NCBI GenBank assembly: GCA_973895155.1
Contig: OZ316895.1
Location: 1,922,001-1,986,000 of the forward strand
Direction: 5' to 3'
From: Marsupella aquatica
Lineage: Eukaryota > Marchantiophyta
Length of the DNA stretch: 64,000 nucleotides
The stretch's first letter is position 1. The number at the start of each line of letters is the position of its first letter. A model generated the notes under the pieces. That model did not search any database. It worked only from the letters and a program-made list of their open reading frames with translations, and was not told where the DNA came from. Both the position numbers and the translations under genes were made by a program. This document shows, one piece after another, positions 34,554-46,700 of the stretch.

Positions 34554-35654
34554 ATGGTGATCTCGTTCGAGATGAAGCTCTTTTGCAACTCCTTGGCTTT
34601 GATGGTCCTGTTCATTGTTATCAACCGAGCGGACTCAACTGACGTCTCTTTATTGTCTGAGGGCAAAGACGTTGCTGAGTCGAAGGTCTGCTGGAGAAAT
34701 GACCCGGCCATGGATCCCTTCTATGAAGTCAGATACGGGCAGGACGTCGTGTGGCAAATTCCCCCCAACCCGAAAGCAGTCCTCTTCTTGGCGCATGGAA
34801 AGGACAAAGAGCCACTCAGCTACTTCGATCCCGCTCCAAACTGCCCTAAATGCTCCGGACTCCCAGAAGACCGTGGTGCTGTGTTGTCTGCTTTAGAAAG
34901 GAACTACGCGGTCATAACGCTAAAGAGCGTGACTAGTTATTGGTTACCCTGGGGTGTGGAGGTATGGCCGCCCGAACCTTCCGAGGACAGAAGAAATGTC
35001 ATCAGCCTCATCAAGGAATGGACCAAAGAGCATTCGCTGGATCATTTGCCTCTCGCAGCTTTTGGCTACTCCAGTGGGGGAAACTTTTCGACTTTACTGA
35101 CGTACGATATTGACTTCAAGTCTTTGATTCTCATGTGCACTCCTGGAGAGCTGTTGGCGCTGGTGCATGCCAACGCCTCATTCCCTCCCACTCTCTACCT
35201 CGCCATGCCTGTTGACGCGGATGGGTACTACCCTCAAGTTGCTTATGCTAGACAAATTCTCGAATCTAGGGGAGTGCGAACGGGGCAGATCGATATGTTG
35301 CCAAGACCCGTCCGGCCCTCCAACTTCAGTGAGAAGATCCGATGCCTCGAGCAGTCCACCGCTGAGCAGATCTATGAAGCCTGCAAAGCTGAGAGCTGGT
35401 TAACCGATGACGATTACGTCATGAAGAACCCGCTCCTAGATGATGTCGAGCCTGTGCTCAGGAAGCACAAGGTTCTGCCTTTCTGTGAGAGTACTAATGA
35501 TACCTGCTTTGCTAAGCACGTGCAGCAGGAAATTAGTGTGGCTTACGCCTTGCATTCGTTTTCAAGCCAGTTTAACAAGGAGATATTCGATTGGTTGGAT
35601 CACACCGTGTTTCCTGGCTCTTCTGAACCGGGCGGGTTGTGGACTTCTCAGTGA
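34554..35654 (+). CDS. secreted alpha/beta-hydrolase-fold protein, copy 1
   Basis: A single-exon frame of 366 residues starts at ATG 34,554; Met7 is an alternative start. The N-terminus has a hydrophobic core (LALMVLFIVI) ending in ADS, like a signal peptide. FLAHG at 78-82 is the usual HG oxyanion strand, and GYSSGG at 171-176 is the nucleophile elbow GxSxG with Ser173. A later Asp (MPVDADG) and His (ALHSFSSQF) could complete the triad. Six or more Cys and several NxS/T sites suit an extracellular protein. I do not recognise a named family, so the substrate is unknown. The gene at 41,076 is a tandem duplicate, roughly three quarters identical by eye, and homology extends into the 5' leader. 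Confidence 0.85.
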   Translation: MVISFEMKLFCNSLALMVLFIVINRADSTDVSLLSEGKDVAESKVCWRNDPAMDPFYEVRYGQDVVWQIPPNPKAVLFLAHGKDKEPLSYFDPAPNCPKCSGLPEDRGAVLSALERNYAVITLKSVTSYWLPWGVEVWPPEPSEDRRNVISLIKEWTKEHSLDHLPLAAFGYSSGGNFSTLLTYDIDFKSLILMCTPGELLALVHANASFPPTLYLAMPVDADGYYPQVAYARQILESRGVRTGQIDMLPRPVRPSNFSEKIRCLEQSTAEQIYEACKAESWLTDDDYVMKNPLLDDVEPVLRKHKVLPFCESTNDTCFAKHVQQEISVAYALHSFSSQFNKEIFDWLDHTVFPGSSEPGGLWTSQ

Positions 35655-38600
35655 TCATCTCAGTGATCATCTCATTAAGAGGTTGAATCTCAACTTCCAC
35701 ACTATCCGCGAAAGACGATGCAGGCAACGTAAGCCATGTTGTTGTCTAAATTTTATTTGGGTCACACTATTTCTGTGGCTTCCATCATAAAGTTTTCTTT
35801 TGCAATTGCCTGGTCGGAGTACGTCTCGTCGTGCTAGCAGAATTTGGGGATATGGTATTGGTCTATCTTGGAGAAAACAGACGGAGACCACGTGGGCTTC
35901 CTTTGAATGCAGAACAGAGTGGTTGCTGGAGGCTAAAATGTTAAAATGGAATCTTGGTATGAAGGATGTGGTCTTAAACTACAGACTGAAAGAAAGTGGG
36001 ATCTGGCGTGGACACTACTGGAGAAGGAATGGCAGAAAAGAAGTGCGGATGGAACAGATGATGACGAGTTGAACAACGCGAAGAACGAGACCATTCACTC
36101 CAAGGCCAAATTTTGAAGTCATTCACACCTTGCGAAACCCCGGGCACGTAAGAAAAATTGGCGTGATGGACTCCCCACGTTTTATGGTGTTTCTTGGAAT
36201 GTACTTCTTTGGAACGCCACTCCGACAGGATTTCTGACTATAAGTCGAGGTCGGTTGATTACATTATGAAATAAATGTTTGGGAACCCTAGTACAAATGT
36301 TTGGGAACATTAGTACCGAGAAAGGTGGGTTACGCCATTACTCGATTTTAGCTTGGTTGATGATGAATGTTTTCTCTGTTCTTTTTGTCAAGCAATTCAT
36401 CCCTGGAGGCATCTGGTGCTACCTCGTCTCTCCGCTTTCAGGAATATGTGGAGGGATGCTTCGGCTAAGAGGACCAAGCTTGCGTTGCTAGCTGCCTAGA
36501 CTGAAGTGAAAGCTTCAGAGATGACCCAAAGTCTGCAACCAGTTCCAAGGTGACTTGCGCACTCGTCATCTAGCTCAACAACCTAAAACTACCCTGTTCC
36601 TTTCTTCGGTCAAAGTCTCTTGGCTTGTTGTCTATTCCGTCCTTTACCCCCGAGTTAAGGTCGTCTTCAATTGTTTCATTCTCCCTGATGTTTGTTGTAA
36701 CTCAAAACTTTTCAAAATGTCTCAAATCTGACTCGCTCTCTCTTAGGATTACCAAGTCTCTCCCGGATTGATTAACTCTGGGTGCCACATCTTGGCTTTG
36801 GTCCGAGGAAACTTAGTTGGAATTGCCATCTTGCCTCCAGAGCAGAGGGCTTTCTCACGCGGATGGGCGTTTGATAGTCTCGCACGTACGAACACATTCA
36901 AAGTGTAGAAATGACCATTTCAGGGCTCATAGTTGTCTCTCTACTCGTCGTCCATGCTTCTCATCTGCCTTGAAATTGCCTCAGTTCCACTTCATTGAAA
37001 TAGGAGGAGCAAAGCACACTCAGGCAGGTACCGTGGTCCACAGGAGGCAATCAGCGTCAACCACTCTTCAGCGGCTTTCCGTCTGATTTCGCGTCAAGTA
37101 CAGGCACGAATTCTCTGTCAGAGGGGTCTCGGAATTCGAAAATCGAGTTCTGTCAGTAAGAACCCGTCGGCCGAATATCTGCCGGTGGTCTGCAGCAACT
37201 AGCGAGTACGATTTCTGCGCGAATACTCAAAGATCTGACAATGCACCATAGCGCAAAAGGAAGAGGATTGAGTGAGCTATGGAATGAGCCAAGAATAGCT
37301 AGATTCCGATCAAAGAGAAGAAACTAAAGCTCTGCAAAGCATTATGTTTCGGTACCATCGTTCACTTGAAACTTCGATTTCGAAGTTTACTTCACTTTCC
37401 CCAGATCGATAAATCTATTGAGACACTCGAGGGTGCAAGTTTCTATACCAACATTTTTGCCTTGATTTCACACTTGACATGCTCTAAGTCAAGGATTTGA
37501 GATTGTGGAAAAGTTCAGGTCTTTCTCAATCAAGGCAAAAATGAAGGGCATACAGAATTTCACCCTCAAATATCTCAATCTATTGATTCATGGTATTCAC
37601 ATTCTGATTCCCAGCGACAGCTGAACTATGCGCAGGAGGTCAAAGCTCCTGCTCCACTTTCATCACTTCCAGTGGTCGCTTGAGTTGACATTATGAAAGA
37701 GAACTTTGAATCTGCTAAGGAACTTGATCGCATAGTGAAATCTCCACAAAATTCCCTGAAAGAACCCAGAGAACAATGGACCAAATTATGTTGGCATACA
37801 AAGAATAAGTGAAGGTTCCAATTGACAAGATTCATTCCACTACTAGCATAGAGGGGAAAGCAAACCTTTACTAGCAGCCAACACCTCCAGTGAATTCCTT
37901 TTGTCAAAATGTGAGAATTCTTGCAGGGTTGAAGAGAATGTGTGAGTGCGTAGCAATTGTTCCCCAACAAGGCAAATTCAGTAAAGAATTATTCCTAAGA
38001 ATTATGGTAGTGCCATGAATTGCTTACCTGAGGTGGACTTGATGTGTTGATGGGAGAAATGTTCCCGGACGTCTGACTGACTATGGACCGGCAGTAGTCA
38101 GTCACAAATGCTTTGTTTCCAAGGTTCCCGATCGCACCGGTCACCATGAGGGACCACAAAACAAAGTGGAAGGCTTGTCGGGCCATCCACTCTCATTTTG
38201 TACTAAAGGGTTGCCCTCACATGACAAAGGCTACAATACATTCCCAGAAGTGCGGAGGAACCCTCAAACAAGACTTTGAGGCTAATGGAATAGTCCCGAC
38301 TGACCCAACCACCATGCCCCTTCTCTACTTTATCTCTAACGCTATCTTAGCAGTTGATCTTAGGTCTGCCTGCTCTACCGTCAATTCACGGGCTTCTCTT
38401 CGGTCCCTCACTCCACTACTTATAGTGGCACCTCTTGTTTACTCCTTTGTAGCAAGATAGATTATCATTTGTTACGATTAGTTCCAACAGATTTTGATAA
38501 ATTTTGCATGGGTTTTCTCCTCACTTTTTGTATCAAGGGCCAGAACCTGGAGGAGGTACAATTCAGCCAACTACAAAATCACCCTTCTGTGGGTCCTTGA

Positions 38601-39035
38601 AAGCTAAGCCTGGATGAAAGACCACGTTGGACACAATGCTCCCGTGGACCACATTTTGGTGGTCCATGGGAGTTTTGGTCTTAGAATTTTATGATTATGA
38701 GTGTTAAAATAATTTATAGTTTTTCACAGGCAAGGCAACTGGAGAAGAGGAGACACAAAAAAAAACACAAGCCCTAATATTTCATTTTAATCCAATGAAA
38801 ATTAATCTAGTAGAATTTACCCCTCCATATTCCATGATGAATAATTCTACCAAAATGGTCAAAAATTCAGTCACTTTGGTGGAAGTGTAGCTCACCTAGC
38901 ACTCTGACTACGGTAACACATACTCAAAACTAAAGAGTATTTTAATTTATGAACATCAAATTATTATTAAATTTAAATTTTGGGAAATGTGGTCCATGGG
39001 GGTTTCAGAGACCAAAGTTATGGTCCATGGGAGCA

Positions 39036-39140
39036 TCCTTTTTGTGGGTCCACACACTTTGCTTTCCTGTATATCCATTGGCCAGCATCTTTTTCGTGGG
39101 TCCACACACTTTGCTTTTCTGTATATCCATGGCCACCCTA
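39036..39140. repeat. 52-bp tandem duplication
   Basis: Two adjacent units sharing GTGGGTCCACACACTTTGCT and TGTATATCCAT start 52 bp apart (GTGGG at 39,044 and 39,096). The unit includes the palindrome GTGGGTCCACAC. Confidence 0.85.
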
Positions 39141-40059
39141 TATTGTTGGATCGACTTCAAGACAAAAGCACCCTCCAGTGTTAATACTCCAATTAGTTCG
39201 TGGACCCCCACCTGTTTTTATTCGATTAGTGGACTACTACGTTGAGCTTCAGTGATCTGCTAGAGTAGTTGAGGTTGATCAGTCCTTATCGATCTTGTCA
39301 ATGTCCTTATCGATTCTCGTTGCTTCTCCTTCTTTCTGCTCGATCTATTTGTTTCTGATTAAGATGTGCTGCGCCTCTTTTCTGTCCTCGATCAGTTCTC
39401 ATTTTTCCTTTCTTCATTCGGCTTCTGATCTTTTTTGATTTTGTTTCTCCAACATTCCTCTTTACTTTGCACTTCAAGAGGCGAAACTCCTTTCGAGCTT
39501 TCCTCTTTTCATTACTTTCATCAAAAGCCTTCCTCCCTTTCGAAATGTTGATGTGCTTCTTTTGTTCTGACGATTTTATTTCGGCAGTTACACAGGAATA
39601 CGGTTACTGTTTACGTTGAACACTATTTACTTTTATAAAAAAACATTTATAAATTTAAGTAAAGAGAATATGGGTGAATGTTTTTAATCTCGCCCTTTGT
39701 ATCAATAGATTTGGATAAACTTTTAATTACTTTTACATTATGTTTTGACGGCATGGCATCCATAAAATTACACGAAAAGCGACGTAAACAAGATGGAGAG
39801 GAGTTTTTTCTTTGCGCAAACATGACCATTCTTGTTTGTTGCGGTTGTTGCTGATGTGGCACGCTGTGGTGCCAGGAATTTTGGAAGGAACCTCTAGTGG
39901 GGTCCGTAAAGATAATGGTCTTTTGATTGGTGGGATACTCTGTCGGTTTCAATCATGCAAAAAAGATACTGAAAGTCGGCTCTCCCTAAGCCGCCACGTC
40001 ATGTACACAGATTTCCCTAGATTTAAGGCTCACCGTTAGATGATGCCTGAATTAGGTGA

Positions 40060-40290
40060 AACAATAGCTAATGAGACAGAAAAATAGTAACGAATTTTAG
40101 CCGAGGTGGAATTTGGCGAATTTTCGCCACCACAAGAAACAGTGGATCACTGGAGGTCGAGCACTGACACTAAAGTGAGACACATGACTAACGTTGAAAT
40201 CTGTGGATTCGTTCCTGGCATGGCGAAAGATTTGTGTGGGGAGGTGGAATTTGGCGAATTTTCGCCACAAAAAAAAAACACTGGACTGGA
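40060..40290. repeat. duplicated hairpin element with TTTGGCGAATTTTCGCCA
   Basis: Two copies about 139 bp apart share a GAGGTGGAATTTGGCG context around the palindrome TGGCGAATTTTCGCCA, at about 40,113 and 40,252. They are followed by an A-rich stretch and a shared GAGACACA...ACGTTGAAATCTG segment. A third, eroded relative is at about 32,885-32,980. This looks like a small non-autonomous repeat family. Confidence 0.75.
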
Positions 40291-40833
40291 GGTCGAACAA
40301 TGACTTTAAATTGAGACACATTGGCTCACGTTGAAATCTGCGGATTCATTCCTGGCATCCCGGCGGACTGTCTACTTCTTGGTCCCTGCCCCCAAGTGGG
40401 CTGAGCTTTCATGGTGCTCCTGGGCCGCAATGTGTCGAGTGACAGCCGAGGTACGTTAATCTAGTCCACGATGTTTCAGCTGGGCTCGAAATGTGAAGGT
40501 CTCTTCTCTTCCTTAGTAGTACGCGCGCCCTTCGAGCAGAACATTGCTACATTTTGACACACAGATTACTTTAGTTTTTATACACTCCTTGCATGATTTT
40601 GCCACATTGCCTGCGCTCTCAACAATTAAAATCTTGCGGAGTTTCACCGCTTGAATGCAACGTTCAATTGTCACCGTCGATTCTGCAAGTCTGAAACTTT
40701 GTTAACCTGTTTTTTTGTAATCCAGGAAACTTGCGTCCTCGCTTGCATCTCGTGGAGCCTTCTTCAGAATGCTTAATTCTCAGTGAAATAGGATCTCGGT
40801 GAGGCTGTTCTGTGCTTCACGAGTCGATTCAGA

Positions 40834-40841
40834 TATATAAG
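40834..40841 (+). promoter_or_regulatory. candidate TATA box of hydrolase copy 2
   Basis: TATATAAG lies 242 bp upstream of ATG 41,076, in a leader otherwise homologous to that of copy 1. At the matching place near 34,462-34,470 copy 1 reads GATGTAAAG, so the TATA is not shared. Confidence 0.4.
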
Positions 40842-41075
40842 TAACTATATATCCTCAGCAATTCAGCGGGGTCAAACCGCTCATTCCAGCTCAACATCGT
40901 CAGCGAAACAGTGACTGTGGATGTGGTCGCTTGTTTACAACCCATTCTAGGTGCTCAGGACCTTACTGAAGTTGGAGGGTTAGGCCCTAACAATTCGACT
41001 CCAGGAGAAAGTGAACGCACACACGAGAAATTTGGAGTATTTTGCCTCCCATTTCATTTGGGATTGCATTTGGAG

Positions 41076-42158
41076 ATGTCATTCGAGATGAAGTCCTTCG
41101 CTTCGGCTTTAATGGTCCTGTCCATTCTCACCAACCGAGCAGAGGCGACTCATGTCTCGTTGTCGTCAGGGGGCGCAGACACTGCTTTATCCAAGGTTTG
41201 CTCGAGAAAGGACCCGGCCATGGATCCTTTCTATGAAGTCAGGTATGGGCAGGACGTCGTGTGGCAAATTCCCCACAACCCCAAAGCAGTCCTCTTCTTG
41301 GCGCATGGAGCGAACAAAGACCCGCTCAGCTACTTCGATCGTGCTCCGCACTGCGGGAAATGCTACGGACTCCCAGAAACCCGTCGTGCGGTATTGTCTG
41401 CTTTACAGCGGAACTACGCTGTCATATCGGTGCAGAGCTCGGATGTCGTATACTTGCCCTGGAATTTGGAGGTGTGGCCACCCCCACCCTCCGAGGACAG
41501 GACAAATGTCGTGGCCATCATCAAGGAGTGGACCAAAGAGCATTCGCTGGATCATTTGCCGCTGGCAGCTTTCGGTTTCTCCATGGGGGGGAATTTTTCG
41601 ACTGTATTGACTTACGATCTTGACTTCAAGTCTATGATTATCATGTGTACTCCTGGAGACCGCATGGCGCTGTTGAATGCCAACGCCTCATTCCCTCCCA
41701 CTCTCTTCCTCGCCATGCCGGTCGACAAGGATGGGTTCTACCCTCAAGCTGCGATTTCCAGAAACATTCTCAAATCTAAGGGAGTGCGAACTGCGCAGAT
41801 TGATATGTTGCCCAGACCCATCCGCCCCTCCAACTTCACTGAGAAAATCCCATGCCTTGAGCAGGACACCGCTGAGCGGATCTATGGAGCCTTCAAAGCT
41901 GAGAACTGGCTTAATGCTGAGGATTATCTCATCAAGGTCCCATCTGATTTCGAGGCTGTGCTCTGGAAGCACAAGGTTCTGCCATTCTGTGAAAAAACTC
42001 ATGACATTTGCCTCTCCAAGCATGTGGGGCAGGAGCTTAATGTAGCATATGCCTTTCATTCGTTTTCAAGCCAATTTAACAGGGAGATTTTCGATTGGTT
42101 GGACGATACCGTGTTTCTCGGGTCTTCTGAACCAGCCAGGTCGTGGGCTTCTCAATAA
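41076..42158 (+). CDS. secreted alpha/beta-hydrolase-fold protein, copy 2
   Basis: The first plausible ATG is 41,076 (MSFEMKSF), matching the start region of copy 1; the open frame continues further upstream but only to a GTG. The product is 360 residues. It has a signal-peptide-like N-terminus ending in RAEA, FLAHG at about 74-78, and the nucleophile elbow GFSMGG at 167-172 with Ser169. The candidate Asp (MPVDKDG) and His (AFHSFSSQF) match copy 1. Cys positions are largely conserved with copy 1, which suggests shared disulfides. Variable stretches are near residues 118-128 and the C-terminus. It is single-exon like its duplicate and has its own TATA-like box. The substrate is unknown. Confidence 0.85.
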   Translation: MSFEMKSFASALMVLSILTNRAEATHVSLSSGGADTALSKVCSRKDPAMDPFYEVRYGQDVVWQIPHNPKAVLFLAHGANKDPLSYFDRAPHCGKCYGLPETRRAVLSALQRNYAVISVQSSDVVYLPWNLEVWPPPPSEDRTNVVAIIKEWTKEHSLDHLPLAAFGFSMGGNFSTVLTYDLDFKSMIIMCTPGDRMALLNANASFPPTLFLAMPVDKDGFYPQAAISRNILKSKGVRTAQIDMLPRPIRPSNFTEKIPCLEQDTAERIYGAFKAENWLNAEDYLIKVPSDFEAVLWKHKVLPFCEKTHDICLSKHVGQELNVAYAFHSFSSQFNREIFDWLDDTVFLGSSEPARSWASQ

Positions 42159-43716
42159 TGTCATTGTTTCTGCATGGAAAACTTTCCATATCAAAGATAG
42201 TCAGCTATTGGATGTGACGAGAGTAACCAAGAACTGTGTCCCTTGGGAGAAAGGTAGCGAGACTGGGGAAAAAGTGTGTTGGGTCAGGTAGGAAAGAAGT
42301 GACTCCAACTGATACATTGCAATGTTGGATGGTTCATTTAGGAGCCAACTATTCATTGTTTACTTTTGGTGGAATTGTTTTTGTTAACCATGATTCTTCT
42401 AGTGTAGATGTAGATCAGGTATAAAACCTCTCTACATTTTGCTGTCCAAAGCAATGTTGGATTGTATCATAAAATCTCTCTAGTTTTTGCAGTCCAGATT
42501 AAAGGCAGGAGTGATCCCCAAGCCAAATAGGCACTGTTTGCTTTCAGGTGGAAAGAGTGCTTTGGTTAACTTTGCCCTGATTGTTCCAACCCAGTCTTTT
42601 GACTTTAGATGAATAAAAATTTATGAAACAAATTTCATCTGGGCTCCCCCATGAAAATCTATAACTACAATTAATTACTGTAGTCATAGTTAAGTAAGGG
42701 CAGGTGGGTTGACTTGCTTAAATTGCTACAAACCAATCGTTTGACCTTAGTGAGAGATTTTCCACGATTGACTTGAATCGAAGGAATCTGATCCACGGGA
42801 CTGGTAAAGAATAAAGTGGCCTCGACTCCTCCAGCTCCGCACTGACTAAACCACAATCTGCAATCTCTATTCTGTCTTGGTTAATCCGCCCTCTCGATCC
42901 TCTTCGACTGAGTTGTCGTGCTCAGGAATGAACTGAAAATGGCAGATTTATTCCAACTAGCCCCATTATCAAGGAAAGTAAATAGATATGAGAAAAAACA
43001 GTCTTGCATAATAAAATTTCTGTGTTATTTCATATTTCAGTTCATCTTTGCCCCATCCTTGTTTTTTGTCCACCCTCATTTCACCTTTTCTTTATTTGGA
43101 ATCAATATTATTTATCATTTTTGTCCACCCTCATTTCGCCTTTTCTTTATTTGGAATCAATATTATTTATCATTTTTGTCCACTCTTCATTTAAAGATTT
43201 TTTGTTAATTGACATTTATGATCACTTTTGTCTCTAGTAAGGGTTACCGTCTTCACTCTTCACTCTAGGCCCTTAAGAGTAGACTTAGTTCGCGTTTTTA
43301 TAATAAGATTAGTACCGTTTCTGAACGGATTGAATAAACTTGCTCACAGACTCTTGTGTTTGATTTCTGCATAGGGACACTCATCTGCGTGACGCACCTA
43401 TATTCCCAGAAACGAAGATAAGAACTAGTTAACATACACTCGAAGACTCCAAACTGAGGAACACCGACCTATGGATTCAAAAGTGGCTACATTCACAAAC
43501 AAAAACTTCCAGAACCAAAGCCACCGATGTGTACGTCAGCTGGATAAACGGCCAGCGTCTAGTCTGGGGTCACCTCCCAGAGCAGATGTTAGAACAAGCT
43601 TAGTGCCTCGAGAGAATGTACATGAACAATCTTGACAACAAGTTACTTTGTCAATCAAAATTTCGGAAGAGGCGACGGTCGATTCCCAAAACATGTGAAA
43701 GTGAATATTTTTACAG
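42159..43716. other. intergenic between hydrolase copy 2 and the 3' end of the ARMC6-like gene
   Basis: No gene supported. The main structure is a 55-bp tandem repeat at 43.06-43.20 kb. Confidence 0.5.
43063..43195. repeat. 55-bp tandem repeat, two and a third units
   Basis: Units start with TTTTTGTCCACCCTCATTT at 43,063 and 43,118; a third partial unit starts at 43,173. The first two differ by about one base. T-rich and non-coding. Confidence 0.85.
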
Positions 43717-46700
43717 TTACAAGTTATAATCATCGAATCCAAGATCCCGAAGAGCAGCAGAAGCTGCATCTCGGCATACCACATGGTTGGCTTTAGCTTG
43801 TCTAATCAGCTTTTCCAACCCCTTCTCCAGTATTATTGGCCTGCGATTCAACAAGTCAAATGAAAAACTAACATCAGGTGATGACAGAAATAATAACCAG
43901 ACTTAGATCGGGCCTGCAATCTATCAATGAGCTTGTAAGTCTCCCACAACAAATTATTGAAGTCGATGGATAGTAGATTGCCTCTCACAACTTCCTCTGT
44001 GGGTAAGTCCCTTTGATAGGATAAGACTCTACCTATTCTCCAGATTGCGAACAGCCAAGTTTCGTATGAGTTGGCATGCTTGTCGTTGCAAGCCTGAAGA
44101 ACCAGCGTGTTTTTCCATCATCTCAGCTGTAACATCAACTACTCCGCTCTTCACTGCTTCACCGGCATTGACGGGAGATCTCAATGTCAAAACTGCGACA
44201 GCAGTCAGAGCCTGCAGTGTACATGCTCGAAAACGTTATAAGGATTCGTGGCGCTACGGTACTTTCACTCTTCTTAAGCATGGAATTAACTCAGATTTCG
44301 GGTTATTGCTTCCCTTTTCCAAGACGCATATCAAACATGGCACGCTACACCACATCATGACTACATTTAACCAAATAGAGTGCATTAATTTTCAAGTACA
44401 CAGGAGTTACAATTTTTCATTCATGATGATGTCCACAGTTTAAGCGGAGCTTTAGAAATTAACCCTCTGGCTCAAAGTGTATATTGCCTACATTCCATTG
44501 GAGCTGATCCTAAAACTCGGTAATATCCATGCCATGACCATAAAGGAATTCTTTGCTTTGTTGTCATTTTACAGTATTGCTTCATCTGCCATGCCCTCTT
44601 CTGACGCTCACTAAACTTCGTAAGAACCTTATTTGCTTAAGCTTACAAGGTACAGCCTAAGAGCATGAGTAAGAGTTGTTTAATATAAAGCACCTCCTGG
44701 ACAACTGAAGCTTCTTGAGAGAAATGGCTGATAAGGTCCACAATTTGAGGGAGCCCTCTAAGTTGTTGCACAACTGCATCCTTGTTTGTATCACTGCCGG
44801 ACAGCTGCAAAACATCTCAGAGGGACCAATCACGTCATTAGTGATTAAAATAATTAATTTAATCACCCGGAATCAACTCATTATCGTATGCCCAGCACGC
44901 CATGGAAGTTGTTTTCCTAAACAACGTTGGTCTCCCTTGAGTAGACAAGAAAATGCACCAACCCCGGCAGATACCTGTATAAGCAGGATACAGGCACTTC
45001 TGGCCATTATTTTGTGATTTTGTTCCCTAGATGTCGTTATAAACCTCATGACTAGTTCAAGTCCACCTTTATCTGCGACAGACCTGCAGATTTCGTCCTG
45101 CACACATATACTTCTCAGCAACAGCCACAAATCCTAATGACAACGTAGTTCACATTTCAGAGAGCCAAAAGAATCATAACATTGTATGGCAGGCAATCAC
45201 TAAGACCTTCAACCCTCGTCTGGCAGCCAACCCTGGTAGTCGTGTGGAAATGTCAATCAGAAACCCGTGTTTTTAGTCGAAGCATTGCCCATCTAATCGA
45301 AGCACTATTCTTAGCCAGGAACAGAAACATTGTTTAAGCCATCCATTTCATAGATGATACTGAAAGTTGAAGACATATTAGAACAAAGCAGTTACAGTCG
45401 TTCGGGGTAACTTTCTTACATTCACAGCTAAGTTTTTGAGTGCTATACACAGAGATGGAAGTACAGAGTTGGACTTGATTTGCTGCAGCGCCACTTCTAA
45501 GAGTGTATCCATGGCTCCAGCCTTCGCAATCAGCATGCCGTTTTGGAATGCCTGCCGAGAAACAAGAATGCACAGAAGTGATCTGAGTAACTTCATACCT
45601 CATTCCAAAAAATAGGAATATGATACTGGAAATAAATCCCACCCACCACCTCCTCAAGCACTATCTCAAGTGAAGTGTCATCAACTGAAAGTTCTCCACA
45701 TCTTCATTCATAATGTGTCAATGACTCAACTGCAGTATGCCAATTGAGAAGTCGAGTGTTTGCAAAAATTTGTTATCACAACTTAGACTGAAAATTGCAG
45801 CATAAGAGTGATAAAGTACCCGAGAAACGGCTATACGTTCGTCATCAGCAGTTACCAGTGACCGCAATGCATCACACACTGCTTGCACAACTCCTTGATA
45901 ACTTTGATGTTTTTTTAGCTCATCTACAAGCACTTCATGCACCTGCAAGCGAACAAACATATCCTTGACATCCTCGTTTTTCAATGATGCAGCAGCAATT
46001 ACGGCTGCACCGTGCTCGAGAATTTTATCAGTGACATTCTCCCCAGATAGAGACTCAAACACAAATTGAGGTCCACAGTGTAGTCTGAACTTCTCCCTGC
46101 TCTTGTCATCTGCATCAACCAAGACATTGGAGATGGTGAAAAATGGTCGAGGATACTCGACAACCCATATGACTCGAATTAACAAAAGCAATAAATAAGT
46201 AAAAAGTTTGCATTAATGTAAAGAAAATTGGGAACTGAACTCAGAGGAAACGTCTTTACACAATTATTGACGGCTTCTATGACGGTTGGGTCTAAGGTTT
46301 CATGATTTCTCGTGCCTATACAAGAAGGGAATCCAATCATTTCAGAGTATCCCAGAAAGTGCTCACCAGTTAAACATGCTGCGAGGGCCGCTAAAGCATG
46401 GTCTCGGGAAGGTGATTTGCATGCCGTCAAGGTTTTGCAAATAGCAAGGAGAACTTCCACACCTCCATTTCTTTCAGCAATAGAAACATTGTTGGGTTCT
46501 TCCTCACTGCAACTATTTCGTAGTGTGTCTAATGTGCGAACAATGTCAGATTCAAACTCTGGAGTTAAGTCTGGTTCTCCGACTAGAATTTTGCTGTATA
46601 ATTCTTCGAAATCAGTTGTTGGAAGCTTTTCTCCATATACAGCAGCAACAGCAGTTTGTAAGCTATGGATTGCCATGATTACAGGATGCTTGTCGAGGGA

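Larger units (their letters stand above)
35655..40833. other. intergenic between the two hydrolase genes
   Basis: No gene is supported; open frames are short and lack domains. It contains a 52-bp tandem duplication near 39.04-39.14 kb and hairpin repeats at 40.06-40.29 kb. Confidence 0.5.

Noticed and set aside
40911-41075. Extension of hydrolase copy 2 upstream of ATG 41,076
   Set aside because: The extension starts with GTG, lacks a counterpart in copy 1 and would bury the signal peptide.
45334-45657. Extra ARMC6 exon in the 45.33-45.66 kb frame
   Set aside because: It is a different frame of the region already explained by exon 5 (45,420-45,551), whose splice sites and phase fit exactly.
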